From the NCBI GenBank assembly GCA_002306975.1, contig DBTI01000189.1:1-13023 (forward strand): a DNA stretch of 13,023 nt. The letters run 5' to 3'. The notes beneath the pieces were generated by a model. That model was not told the origin of the DNA and ran no database searches. It was given only the letters and a program-made list of their open reading frames with translations. This document shows positions 6,299 through 13,023 of this stretch, in pieces. The position numbers and the translations under genes were made by a program. Each line of letters starts with the position of its first letter. The first letter of the stretch is position 1. The DNA comes from Ruminococcaceae bacterium UBA1320. Lineage in GTDB: Bacteria > Bacillota > Clostridia > Oscillospirales > Ethanoligenentaceae.

Positions 6299-7510
6299 GT
6301 GCAGTTAAAAGCTACCCAGAAATCTAACCACTCGCTAATATTTTTTCTGATCTCCCGAATAACTTCAGCATTCGCAGCACAACTTATTGCAGTCTCGATT
6401 GGATGGCAAATGTATGCGCTGACAAAATCTACATTTTTTCTTGGCTTAGTCGGTTTGATGCAATTTGTACCCATGATTTTGATGACGTTTTTTGCAGGTT
6501 TTGCAGCTGATCATTTTAATCGTAAAATTATCGTTTTTGTGTGCGAATTAAGTTTAGGCTTGTGTTATCTATTTCTTGGAATAACAAGTTTTCTTGGAAT
6601 GGTTGATAAATCAACACTTCTTATTGCGGCATTTATAATAGGCGCGGTCAATGCGCTTAACGGGCCTTCGTTGCAATCCATTCTTCCGGCAATTGTTGAA
6701 AAAGCGAAATTTACAAGGGCAACTGCTTTGAATGCCTCGGGATTTCAGGCTGCGACCATCCTTGGTCCTGCAGTCGGAGGTTTCCTTTATGTATTAGGCG
6801 CCAATGTTGTCTACTTTGCAGCGGCAGCTTCAATAGCCATAGGAAGCACCATGATCCTTTTGGTCAGGCTAACATCTCGTGAAGTCAACCATGATCCGGT
6901 AACAGTAAAATCGTTGCTTGCGGGGGTTACCTTTATAAAAGGCCGCCCGGTTATTCTAGGTTCGATCTCATTGGACCTTTTTGCTGTTTTATTCGGAGGG
7001 GCCACCGCTTTGCTGCCTGTTTATGCCTCCACAATTTTACATATCGGGGCTACTGGTCTTGGGATATTGCGCTCCGCTCCGGCTATAGGCGCTTTTATTG
7101 TTTCGTTTTTCCTTACACATAAGCCTGTCGCGCACAAGGTTGGCATTAAAATGTTCATAGCCGTTATTATATTTGGACTTGCCACCATCTGTTTTTCCAT
7201 TTCGAAATCTTTCTATTTATCTTTTATAGCGCTTTTTGTCCTTGGAGGGGCGGATGTCGTAAGTGTTGTCATTCGATCCTCTCTCGTCCAGCTCAAAACC
7301 CCGGATGAAATGCGTGGTCGTGTAAGTTCGGTGAACCAAGTATTTATCGGTACATCCAATCAGCTCGGCGAGTTTGAATCCGGCATAACGGCTTCAATAT
7401 TTGGAACCGAGCCTGCAGCGCTAATCGGCGGCATAGGCACGATATGTGTTGTCTTGCTTTGGATGAAGATTTTTCCGGCTCTGCGCAAAATGGATAATTA
7501 TGAACAATGA
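6299..7510 (+). CDS. MFS efflux transporter, MFS_3/EntS-like
   Basis: A 403-residue twelve-helix MFS protein. Motif A appears as 'GFAADHFNRK' (67-76). The cytoplasmic motif 'TPDEMRGRVSSVN' (around 334-346) followed by 'GTSNQLGEFESG' is typical of the MFS_3 (transmembrane secretion effector/EntS-like) exporters, so export of a small molecule, drug or siderophore is the family expectation. The substrate is unknown. The start is GTG with AAAGGAA (6284-6290) about 8 bases upstream. It has its own promoter and a long structured leader, so it is probably independent of the nag operon. The next gene, an acyltransferase-like enzyme, starts about 115 bases later on the same strand. Export of that enzyme's product is possible but speculative. 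Confidence 0.85.
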   Translation: MQLKATQKSNHSLIFFLISRITSAFAAQLIAVSIGWQMYALTKSTFFLGLVGLMQFVPMILMTFFAGFAADHFNRKIIVFVCELSLGLCYLFLGITSFLGMVDKSTLLIAAFIIGAVNALNGPSLQSILPAIVEKAKFTRATALNASGFQAATILGPAVGGFLYVLGANVVYFAAAASIAIGSTMILLVRLTSREVNHDPVTVKSLLAGVTFIKGRPVILGSISLDLFAVLFGGATALLPVYASTILHIGATGLGILRSAPAIGAFIVSFFLTHKPVAHKVGIKMFIAVIIFGLATICFSISKSFYLSFIALFVLGGADVVSVVIRSSLVQLKTPDEMRGRVSSVNQVFIGTSNQLGEFESGITASIFGTEPAALIGGIGTICVVLLWMKIFPALRKMDNYEQ

Positions 7511-7624
7511 GCCTCTCCTCATAAAGCATATTTGAACAGCTGAACGTTTTTTACTTATATGGCACAACACCGTTTCGGCTGGTGCGGCATCTGTTTATGA
7601 TCATTTTCTGTGTACATCAAGTTT

Positions 7625-8923
7625 ATGAAAGAAGAATTTGCAGTGATAAAGTGGTATCGGTTGGATAACGCAGCAAATTTATTTCCCTCTGTAACTAATA
7701 TCCACAACACATCTGTTTATCGTGTGTCGGTAATATTAAAAGAACAAATCGATAGGGATATTCTGCAAAAATCACTGGATTGCGTCTATCATCGATTTCC
7801 TATGCTGTTTGTCCGCCTGCATAAAGGCGTTTTTTGGAATTACCTTGAGCAAAACACAAGCAAATTTACTGTCGAAGAAGATAAGGAGTATCCTTGCCAT
7901 TATATCACGAAAATAAAGGGTAATTCCTATTTGCTCCGTGTTTTCTATTATCGCAATCGGATTTCTGTCGAAATATTTCATTCGCTGACAGATGGAAACG
8001 GTGCAATCGAATTTATGAAATCACTATTGTATTATTATCTTGTATTTTCAGGGCATACAATCCGCTTGGATCAAAACATTCTTCTTGCAGACGGAGGCGT
8101 TGATTCCTGTGATATAGAAGACGGCTTTAGCAACTACTATGAAAAAGTTGACATGAAACCGAACAAAGAGAAAAATGCTTATCATATAACCGGAACTCAA
8201 TTTGAGAATTACGGAAATAATGTTATACATGGTGTCGTTAGTGCTTCAAAACTAAACGCAGTTGCAAAGCAAAAAGGAGCCACCATCACTTCCTTTTTAT
8301 CGGCGCTGATTATCTACTCAATTTATCAAACAAGAATGCAATACAGCAGTCACAAAAATCCTATTGTTGTGACTGTGCCAGTAAACCTGCGACATTTTTT
8401 CCCTTCAAAAACACTGCGTAATTTTTTTGGTGTTGTAAATATCGGTGCCGACATAACAAGAGAAACAACGGTAGATCAGATTATTTTAAAAACCACAGAA
8501 ATGCTGAAAGAAAAAACGCAGAAGGAAAATTTACTGCAAAACATATCAAAAAATGTCGCGCTCGAAAAATTCGGAGCTGCGAAATTTGTTCCGTTGTTTG
8601 TTAAGGACTTTTTTGTAAATTTAGGATTTGATATTTTTGGTGAAGACAAAAAGACAATCACACTCTCGAACCTCGGCAGGATTTTGATTCCTCAGGATAT
8701 GTACGAATATGTGCAGCAGTTTGAAACCGTACTGTACACGACCCCTAAAAGCCCGATTAACTGCGGGGTTTGTTCGACCAATGACAGGCTCGTCATTTCA
8801 TTCTCAAGAATCATTGTTGAAACGGATATCATTCAATATTTCTTTTCCCACCTTGCAGAAAAAGAAGGTGTTGAAGTGGAAATTTATTCGAACGATTGGG
8901 GAATTGATTATGACAAGGTGTAA
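7625..8923 (+). CDS. Alcohol acetyltransferase / condensation-domain-like acyltransferase
   Basis: About 432 residues with the BAHD/condensation-type motif HxxxDG as 'HSLTDG' (His119, Asp123, Gly124 from this start). The N-terminal 'KWYRLDNAANLFPSVTN' is characteristic of the bacterial AATase-like (PF07247-related) family. The C-terminal half has 'VTVPVNLRHFFPSKTLRNFFG', the usual second-lobe motif. The family joins acyl groups from CoA or carrier thioesters to alcohols or amines; the real substrate is unknown. The start is uncertain: the frame opens at GTG 7610, ATG 7625 has no clear ribosome site, and GTG 7643 has AAAGAAG upstream and gives the family-typical start. It overlaps the next gene by 14 bases, so the two are translationally coupled. 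The gene is markedly A/T-rich compared with the nag genes. Confidence 0.8.
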   Translation: MKEEFAVIKWYRLDNAANLFPSVTNIHNTSVYRVSVILKEQIDRDILQKSLDCVYHRFPMLFVRLHKGVFWNYLEQNTSKFTVEEDKEYPCHYITKIKGNSYLLRVFYYRNRISVEIFHSLTDGNGAIEFMKSLLYYYLVFSGHTIRLDQNILLADGGVDSCDIEDGFSNYYEKVDMKPNKEKNAYHITGTQFENYGNNVIHGVVSASKLNAVAKQKGATITSFLSALIIYSIYQTRMQYSSHKNPIVVTVPVNLRHFFPSKTLRNFFGVVNIGADITRETTVDQIILKTTEMLKEKTQKENLLQNISKNVALEKFGAAKFVPLFVKDFFVNLGFDIFGEDKKTITLSNLGRILIPQDMYEYVQQFETVLYTTPKSPINCGVCSTNDRLVISFSRIIVETDIIQYFFSHLAEKEGVEVEIYSNDWGIDYDKV

Positions 8924-9581
8924 GCATTGTAATGTAATTGTTGACAACCAGCACCGGCAATGTCCGCTTTGCTCACGAATCTTGGATAATGATGGGGAAA
9001 GCATCACTCAATATCCAAGTTATCAAAAAATCTATTATCAGATGAAAGATTTTAGCATTACAAAAATATTTTTGTTTTTAACAATTTCCGCTATCATTGT
9101 ACTCTTAACCATAAATTTATTGACCATACAATATTACTCTCAATTATGGTCGACGATCCCGATCCTCTGCCTTCTATATGCGTGGATTACCTATAAAAAA
9201 ACAATACTGTCAAATACACATATAGGCAACAAAATTTTAGTCCAGTTTTTTTCAATCTCCGCTCTATTATTGGCAATCGATATCTGCAATGGTTTTTCTA
9301 AGTGGTCAACTACGTACGTTATTCCGTTCCTTAGTATTGCATTGACATTGTTATTGAGTATTTTTGCAGCTCGAAAATCATATTGGCAGGAATATATGGG
9401 CTACTTATTGGCAACATTTTTTATTAACCTATCGTCCATTGTCCTGCTTTTCTTCCATTTGTCAAATGCAATTTGGACCAGCATTACCGCCATTGTGTAT
9501 ACATTGCTGACCGTCATAGGCCTCGTTATTTTTTCCGACAGAAAATTTAAGGAGGAAATGAAAAAAAGATTTCATTTATAG
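8910..9581 (+). CDS. Zinc-ribbon plus six-TM membrane protein (DUF6320-like)
   Basis: A 223-residue protein. The N-terminus has a rubredoxin-like zinc ribbon with Cys4, Cys7, Cys18 and Cys21 ('CKHC' and 'CPLC'). About six hydrophobic segments follow (near 49-70, 78-95, 107-127, 132-151, 161-182, 185-206), and the tail is short and basic. The frame is open farther upstream, but ATG 8910 with GGGGAA (8898-8903) before it places the Cys motif at the very N-terminus, as expected. Everything upstream of it is a shadow of the acyltransferase gene. From memory this architecture is a DUF6320 protein commonly encoded beside an AATase-like enzyme in Clostridia. No function is established to my knowledge. 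It may anchor or assist the acyltransferase at the membrane (inference). Confidence 0.75.
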   Translation: MTRCKHCNVIVDNQHRQCPLCSRILDNDGESITQYPSYQKIYYQMKDFSITKIFLFLTISAIIVLLTINLLTIQYYSQLWSTIPILCLLYAWITYKKTILSNTHIGNKILVQFFSISALLLAIDICNGFSKWSTTYVIPFLSIALTLLLSIFAARKSYWQEYMGYLLATFFINLSSIVLLFFHLSNAIWTSITAIVYTLLTVIGLVIFSDRKFKEEMKKRFHL

Positions 9582-9902
9582 TCCCGCTGCCAGCCGTTTC
9601 GGCTGTTATCGGCAATTATACAGATACCTCATTTTAAAATGATTATATACTATATGTAGAATTATTAAATTTGATCGCAGGTCAACATCCAGTCAGCGTC
9701 ACCATTTATAAACCCGCACACCGTCTAAGGTTGTGCGGGTTTTGCTTTTCGATCTTTAATTTTGTAAACTACGCGGGTCTTCTATAGAAAACTTATAACA
9801 TACATTAACTCATTACAATTTTTAAATTTGCTATAATACTGAAAAAACATTTTTAAACAGTATCTTACCAATATGTTTTTGAAATATTGATTAGTTTTTA
9901 TT
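9582..9902. other. 321-bp intergenic region after the membrane protein gene
   Basis: No gene is seen. It contains a small CAGCCG/CGGCTG hairpin (9591-9605), a perfect 14-bp palindrome centred on TTTAAA (9629-9642), a short stretch resembling a tRNA 3' end (about 9676-9704), a strong terminator (9711-9748), and an extended -10 element TGCTATAAT (9829-9837) pointing toward the 3' end of the minus-strand VOC gene. Near the right end AAAAACAT (9843-9850) and ATGTTTTT (9873-9880) form a weak stem that could end the VOC transcript. Confidence 0.5.
9711..9748 (+). terminator. Strong intrinsic terminator
   Basis: AACCCGCACA (9711-9720) and TGTGCGGGTT (9732-9741) form a perfect 10-bp GC-rich stem. 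The top can be extended by CC/GG, and TTTTGCTTTT follows on the plus strand. It lies 130 bases past the membrane-protein stop and is the most convincing terminator in the window. It either ends the acyltransferase unit or belongs to an unrecognised short transcript just upstream. Confidence 0.8.
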
Positions 9903-10313
9903 TCAGCCTTTAAGCTGCGGGGCATTAGGATGAAACTGCATTAGCTCAACTCTGTTCCCGTCCGGATCGCTGATCCAGCACTGGTAATTTAAATCAATGC
10001 CCTGCTTTATTTCCTCGTCCAAGACAATCCCTTTACCTTTTAAATCATCGGCAATCTGATTGATATCATCCACTTCCAAGCAAAGATGATTATACCCGAC
10101 TTCGGAAGACGTGTCGCGGCTTTGGGCTTTAGTCCCATTAAAAAACAGTTCTACAAACTGATGATCCGTAACTTTTAAATAGTTGATCCACGGTTTGCCA
10201 TTATCGTCCTTCAATTGAAAAAGAAATTTGAAACCAAGGACATCACAATAAAAATGCAAAGATTTGTCCATATCTGAAACGTTGTACGCTGTGTGGCCAA
10301 GTCCTTTAATCAT
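9903..10313 (-). CDS. VOC-superfamily metalloenzyme (glyoxalase/lactoylglutathione lyase-like)
   Basis: A 136-residue single-chain VOC protein with two beta-alpha-beta-beta-beta modules. The four expected metal ligands are visible: His7 ('GLGHTAYNV'), Glu55 ('FVELF'), His76 ('YNHLCLEV') and Glu123 ('RVELMQFHP'). The active site is therefore probably intact; a lyase, isomerase or dioxygenase are all possible within the superfamily. 'SDPDGNRVEL' (115-124) is the usual closing motif. The frame is open to 10439, but the ATG at 10311-10313 has AGGAGG (plus-strand CCTCCT at 10321-10326) at ideal spacing, so it is preferred. It is divergent from a LacI regulator and an oxidoreductase gene pair. It may act on a keto- or aldehyde intermediate of that pathway, which is inference. 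Confidence 0.85.
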   Translation of the reverse strand: MIKGLGHTAYNVSDMDKSLHFYCDVLGFKFLFQLKDDNGKPWINYLKVTDHQFVELFFNGTKAQSRDTSSEVGYNHLCLEVDDINQIADDLKGKGIVLDEEIKQGIDLNYQCWISDPDGNRVELMQFHPNAPQLKG

Positions 10314-10359
10314 GATATTGCCTCCTATACGATTAAAAACAAATACTGAACAGCAGCTA

Positions 10360-10373
10360 TGCACATAAGTGCA
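10360..10373. promoter_or_regulatory. Small inverted repeat in the VOC leader, possible second operator
   Basis: TGCAC-ATAA-GTGCA is a perfect 5-4-5 inverted repeat about 20-30 bases downstream of the predicted VOC transcription start. The stretch TATGCACA (10358-10365) also matches 8 bases of one arm of the larger operator at 10523-10547, so the same regulator might touch both promoters. The half-site arrangement differs, which weakens this. Confidence 0.3.
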
Positions 10374-10398
10374 ATTTAATGCATACGTTCTACAAATA

Positions 10399-10427
10399 AC
10401 TTTACTATATATTTCAATCCGTGTCAA
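10399..10427 (-). promoter_or_regulatory. Promoter of the VOC gene
   Basis: On the minus strand a perfect TTGACA (10427-10422), a 17-base spacer and TAAAGT (10404-10399) form a plausible sigma-A promoter. Transcription would start near 10391 and leave a leader of about 80 bases. Confidence 0.5.
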
Positions 10428-10505
10428 TGCCGATAGCATTATTAATTATTGTGTATATTATTTGATCGTGTTTTTTGTAATAATTGTGTAAATCTATTCA
10501 GTACC

Positions 10506-10534
10506 TTGACATTATCCGGATTTGTGCATAAAAT
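10506..10534 (+). promoter_or_regulatory. Near-consensus promoter of the LacI-type regulator
   Basis: Perfect TTGACA (10506-10511), 17 bases, then TAAAAT (10529-10534). Transcription would start near 10541 and leave a leader of about 85 bases before the AAGGAGAG ribosome site and ATG 10626. It is the best sigma-A promoter in the window by box match and spacing. Confidence 0.7.
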
Positions 10535-10547
10535 ATCTTTATGCACA
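10523..10547. promoter_or_regulatory. 25-bp inverted repeat over the -10 box, candidate LacI-family operator
   Basis: TGTGCATAAA (10523-10532) and TTTATGCACA (10538-10547) are exact reverse complements separated by ATATC. The repeat covers the -10 box and the predicted start site of the regulator promoter, a classic position for negative autoregulation. It lacks the central CG common in LacI-family operators, so binding by a different regulator is possible. Confidence 0.55.
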
Positions 10548-10625
10548 CGTTGCCATAAATTTATCATATACCCATATTCCAATATCTATTTGGTTTTACA
10601 ATGAACAGCTGTAAGGAGAGAATAA

Positions 10626-11633
10626 ATGTTAACGAGCCGCGATATTGCGTTAAAAGCGGGAGTTTCCCCTTCGACTGTGTCACGCGCCTTTAATCCAGAC
10701 TCATCGATCAGCCAAAAGACAAGGGAAAAGATTCTTGCCATTTCAGAGCAACTGGGCTATTCTCCAAATATTATCGCCAGCAGCTTAAAAACAAAGACAA
10801 GCGGTATCATCGGCGTAATATTCACCGATTTCTCCAATACTTTTTTAAATAATGTGCTGAAGGATCTTGAGTTTCATATTGATTCATGCGGTTACCGGTT
10901 AATTATTATGTACAGTAACGATAATGCAGACACCGAGGCAAAACATCTTCAAACCATGTTGTCATTGGGTGTGGACGGAGTGCTTCTGATGCCCGTAATG
11001 TCGTCAAACAATTCAGCAACCGAACAGATTGTAAAGCAATATAAAATTCAAAACACGCCTATTCTGCAATGCTTTGCAAACGTCTACAGCAATCTTAATA
11101 CTTTTGCGATTAACGACACGATGAGTGGAATGGCAGCCACAAAATCATTGTTGAACATGGGGCATCGTAATATTATTTTTGTCGATAATAAGAAAAATGC
11201 GATATCAGACTCAAAAATCAAAGGATATATTGCCGCTTATGAAAGCTGCGGAATACCTTTCAAAGAGGATTTCATCCTACAGGTGCCTTCCTGTGTTGAG
11301 CCAAAAAACATCTTGAAAGAACAGATAAAAGCGCTTAAAGCCACTGCAATTATTACTGCAAACGAGCCGTTGACGATTTCGGCTCTGAAGTCAATTGAAG
11401 AATTAGACTATGACTACCCGGAAGATATCAGCATCATTTCTTTTGACGACAGCGACTGGATTTGCCTTTTGAATATCACCTCAATAGCGGTGCCTTCCAG
11501 AGAAGTAGGCCGCAAGATGGCAACTTTACTCATCAACGAGTTAATGAAAACCGCTTATAAAGAGCCGCTTATTTTTTCTGAAATTGAGCCTATATTAATT
11601 AACAGAAGTTCGGTAAAAAATTTGCTCAAATAA
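10626..11633 (+). CDS. LacI-family transcriptional regulator
   Basis: A 335-residue protein of standard LacI/GalR length. The N-terminal helix-turn-helix 'TSRDIALKAGVSPSTVSRAFN' spans 3-23, with recognition helix 'SPSTVSRAFN'; the hinge follows at about 45-60 ('SPNIIASSLKTK'). The rest is a periplasmic-binding-protein-like sensor starting with 'IGVIFTDFSNTF' and containing 'INDTMSGMAATKSLLNMGHRNIIFV', the usual effector-domain stretch. AAGGAGAG before the ATG fixes the start. The gene leads a same-strand run with a Gfo/Idh/MocA oxidoreductase and an iron alcohol dehydrogenase, so a sugar or sugar-acid effector is likely. The specific ligand cannot be read from the sequence. Confidence 0.92.
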   Translation: MLTSRDIALKAGVSPSTVSRAFNPDSSISQKTREKILAISEQLGYSPNIIASSLKTKTSGIIGVIFTDFSNTFLNNVLKDLEFHIDSCGYRLIIMYSNDNADTEAKHLQTMLSLGVDGVLLMPVMSSNNSATEQIVKQYKIQNTPILQCFANVYSNLNTFAINDTMSGMAATKSLLNMGHRNIIFVDNKKNAISDSKIKGYIAAYESCGIPFKEDFILQVPSCVEPKNILKEQIKALKATAIITANEPLTISALKSIEELDYDYPEDISIISFDDSDWICLLNITSIAVPSREVGRKMATLLINELMKTAYKEPLIFSEIEPILINRSSVKNLLK

Positions 11634-11711
11634 AATAGCCTTTTGGGGTTACAGCTATTCCAGTTAAGATTGAAACTACAACAATCTACAATGATGAAAG
11701 GCCAAACTATT

Positions 11712-12806
11712 ATGAAAAAAGTAAAAATAGGTGTTATCGGCTGCGGAACAATCAGCGCGATATATTTAAAAAATTTCACAACTATCTTTAACAACTTGCT
11801 GGAGGTTGCCGCATGTTCGGATATCAATTTAGAAACCGCGAAAGAAAAAGCGGAGAAGTTTAATATTCCGAAAGTCTGTTCTGTAGAGCAGCTCCTGGCC
11901 GATCCCGAAATTGAAATCATTGCTAACCTGACTAATCCGAAGTCTCATTATGATATCTGCGTGGCAGCTCTGGAAGCCGGAAAGCATGTTTACGTGGAAA
12001 AGCCGTTGTCTGTTACGAGAGAATCCGGCATGAAAATCGTCGAGAAAGCAAGAGAAAACGGATTACTGGTAGGCGGAGCGCCTGATACCTTCATGGGAGC
12101 GGGCATACAAACCTGCAGAAGGCTTATTGACAGCGGCGCTATCGGAGAGCCGGTTGCCGTCACCGCTTTCAGAGCAACTCACGGGCCGGAAGACTGGCAT
12201 CCAAACCCGGATTTCTATTATAAAACAGGCGGAGGGCCTTTGTTCGATGTGGGGCCGTATGATCTGACCGCACTTGTAAACCTCATCGGCCCTGTTTCAA
12301 AGGTTCAGAGTTCCGCCAGTATTACCTTTCCAACGCGGACAATAACAAGCAAACCTAAATTCGGGCAGGCCATAGACGTTGAAGTTCCTACCCATGTAAC
12401 AAGCATACTCACCTTTGAAAACGGTGCCGTCGGCACGTTTATTACCTCCTTTGATATGTGGACTCCACAGCCGCCTTTCATCGAAGTTTACGGCACCGAA
12501 GGCTCGCTCAGGGTACCGGATGCAAATACGTTTGGAGGTCCGGTCTATATTTTTAAAAAAGGCGCCTCCGGTTGGGAGGAAGTGCCTGTAACTCAGAATT
12601 ACAATCAGGACAGCAGGGGGCTTGGCGTAGCGGATATGGCTTTTCCCCTGCTGACAGGCAGCAAGCAGAGAGCCGGCAGTGACTTGCTCTTTCATGTGCT
12701 TGATGTTATGCAGAGCATCGTTGAGTCGTCTGAAAAGCAGTCATCCTGCCCGCTCACCAGCAGTTGTGAGCGTCCCAGAGCATTTGACGGAATAACTTTC
12801 GGCTAA
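11712..12806 (+). CDS. Gfo/Idh/MocA-family NAD(P)-dependent oxidoreductase
   Basis: A 364-residue protein. The Rossmann fold begins at once with 'IGVIGCGTIS' (6-15). The family's catalytic 'EKPLS' is at 96-100 (Lys97), and the C-terminal substrate domain has 'GGGPLFDVGPYDL' (173-185), where Asp179 and the 180s residues line the active site. The segment 'WHPNPDFYYKTGGGP' resembles a subgroup annotated only as 'oxidoreductase' in many gut and soil bacteria. Typical reactions are oxidation or reduction of a sugar, inositol or sugar-acid hydroxyl; the substrate is unknown. The frame is open from 11643, but ATG 11712 (GAAAGG at 11696-11701) puts the Rossmann strand at the N-terminus. It lies 78 bases after the LacI gene and 58 bases before the dehydrogenase, consistent with one operon. 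Confidence 0.92.
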   Translation: MKKVKIGVIGCGTISAIYLKNFTTIFNNLLEVAACSDINLETAKEKAEKFNIPKVCSVEQLLADPEIEIIANLTNPKSHYDICVAALEAGKHVYVEKPLSVTRESGMKIVEKARENGLLVGGAPDTFMGAGIQTCRRLIDSGAIGEPVAVTAFRATHGPEDWHPNPDFYYKTGGGPLFDVGPYDLTALVNLIGPVSKVQSSASITFPTRTITSKPKFGQAIDVEVPTHVTSILTFENGAVGTFITSFDMWTPQPPFIEVYGTEGSLRVPDANTFGGPVYIFKKGASGWEEVPVTQNYNQDSRGLGVADMAFPLLTGSKQRAGSDLLFHVLDVMQSIVESSEKQSSCPLTSSCERPRAFDGITFG

Positions 12807-12864
12807 TCGCTGAATCCTGCCGTTATTCTGTATGGTTTATTAATATTAAGGAGGAAATATCACC

Positions 12865-13023
12865 ATGGAAAGCTTTAAATTTTATTCGCCCACCTACTTT
12901 TGCTTTGGTAAAGACAGCGAAGAGAACATTGGAAATTTGGTTGAACGGTTTGGTGGCAAAAAAGTCCTTATTCATTACGGCGGCGGTTCTGTAAAACGCA
13001 GCGGCGTATTCGAAAAGGTTGTT
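12865..13023 (+). CDS. Iron-containing alcohol dehydrogenase (BDH type), partial 5' end
   Basis: The first 53 codons of a gene that runs off the right edge. The start 'MESFKFYSPTYFCFGKDSEENI' and 'KKVLIHYGGGSVKRSGVFEKV' (35-52) match the BDH/YqhD-type group III NAD(P)H-dependent alcohol dehydrogenases of Clostridia, with GGGS forming the nucleotide-binding turn. The iron ligands lie beyond the window. AAGGAGGA (12848-12855) is at ideal spacing to the ATG. Position after the Gfo/Idh gene suggests co-transcription and reduction of an aldehyde produced by the pathway, which is inference. Confidence 0.88.
   Translation, partial: MESFKFYSPTYFCFGKDSEENIGNLVERFGGKKVLIHYGGGSVKRSGVFEKVV

Noticed and set aside
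8709..8909. 67-codon N-terminal extension of the zinc-ribbon membrane protein
   Set aside because: It overlaps the acyltransferase coding region in another frame. ATG 8910 has a ribosome site and places the Cys motif at the N-terminus.
10314..10439. 42-codon N-terminal extension of the VOC protein
   Set aside because: It covers the promoter and leader, while the ATG at 10313 has a perfect AGGAGG and begins the VOC fold directly.
11643..11711. 23-codon N-terminal extension of the Gfo/Idh protein from a TTG
   Set aside because: It has no ribosome site, and the Rossmann motif should begin near residue 5, as it does from ATG 11712.

Overview
The window looks like a chromosomal segment of a Gram-positive anaerobe, most likely a member of the Clostridia. 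The evidence is strong AGGAGG-type ribosome binding sites, use of TTG and GTG starts, very AT-rich spacers around moderately GC-balanced genes, a BDH-type iron alcohol dehydrogenase, and an alcohol-acetyltransferase/zinc-ribbon membrane protein pair that I associate with Clostridia. No IS element, CRISPR array, rRNA or intact tRNA is visible. The species cannot be fixed from the sequence alone.

Region 1 (1-5839) is an amino-sugar catabolic locus. A ROK-family repressor, cut by the left edge, is divergent from four co-directional genes: an MFS permease, a eukaryotic-type hexokinase, a GlmS-like SIS deaminase (NagB-II/AgaS type) and N-acetylglucosamine-6-phosphate deacetylase NagA. Read as a pathway, this is uptake of free sugar, ATP phosphorylation, deacetylation, then deamination/isomerisation to fructose-6-phosphate. 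No PTS component and no classical NagB is present. The usual ROK or BcrAD-type GlcNAc kinase is replaced by a hexokinase-fold protein, which recalls the layout of the Candida GlcNAc pathway. The 381-bp AT-rich divergent spacer carries three copies of a palindromic motif built around AATATT. One sits on the probable -10 box of the repressor and one abuts the -35 box of the permease, so this is a good operator candidate. Long hairpins lie between permease and hexokinase and in the nagA leader.

Region 2 (5840-9902) holds an MFS_3/EntS-like exporter preceded by a leader with mutually exclusive hairpins. It is followed by a two-gene unit with 14-bp overlap: a condensation/alcohol-acetyltransferase-like enzyme with an intact HxxxDG motif, and a small protein with a zinc ribbon plus six membrane segments (DUF6320-like). 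The two-gene unit is visibly more AT-rich than Region 1. A strong intrinsic terminator ends the region.

Region 3 (9903-13023) has a VOC/glyoxalase-fold metalloenzyme on the minus strand, divergent from a LacI-family regulator, a Gfo/Idh/MocA oxidoreductase and an iron-dependent alcohol dehydrogenase that runs off the right edge. The LacI-side promoter is near-consensus, and its -10 box lies inside a 25-bp perfect inverted repeat, suggesting autoregulation or control of the cluster. The substrate of this second system cannot be read from the window.
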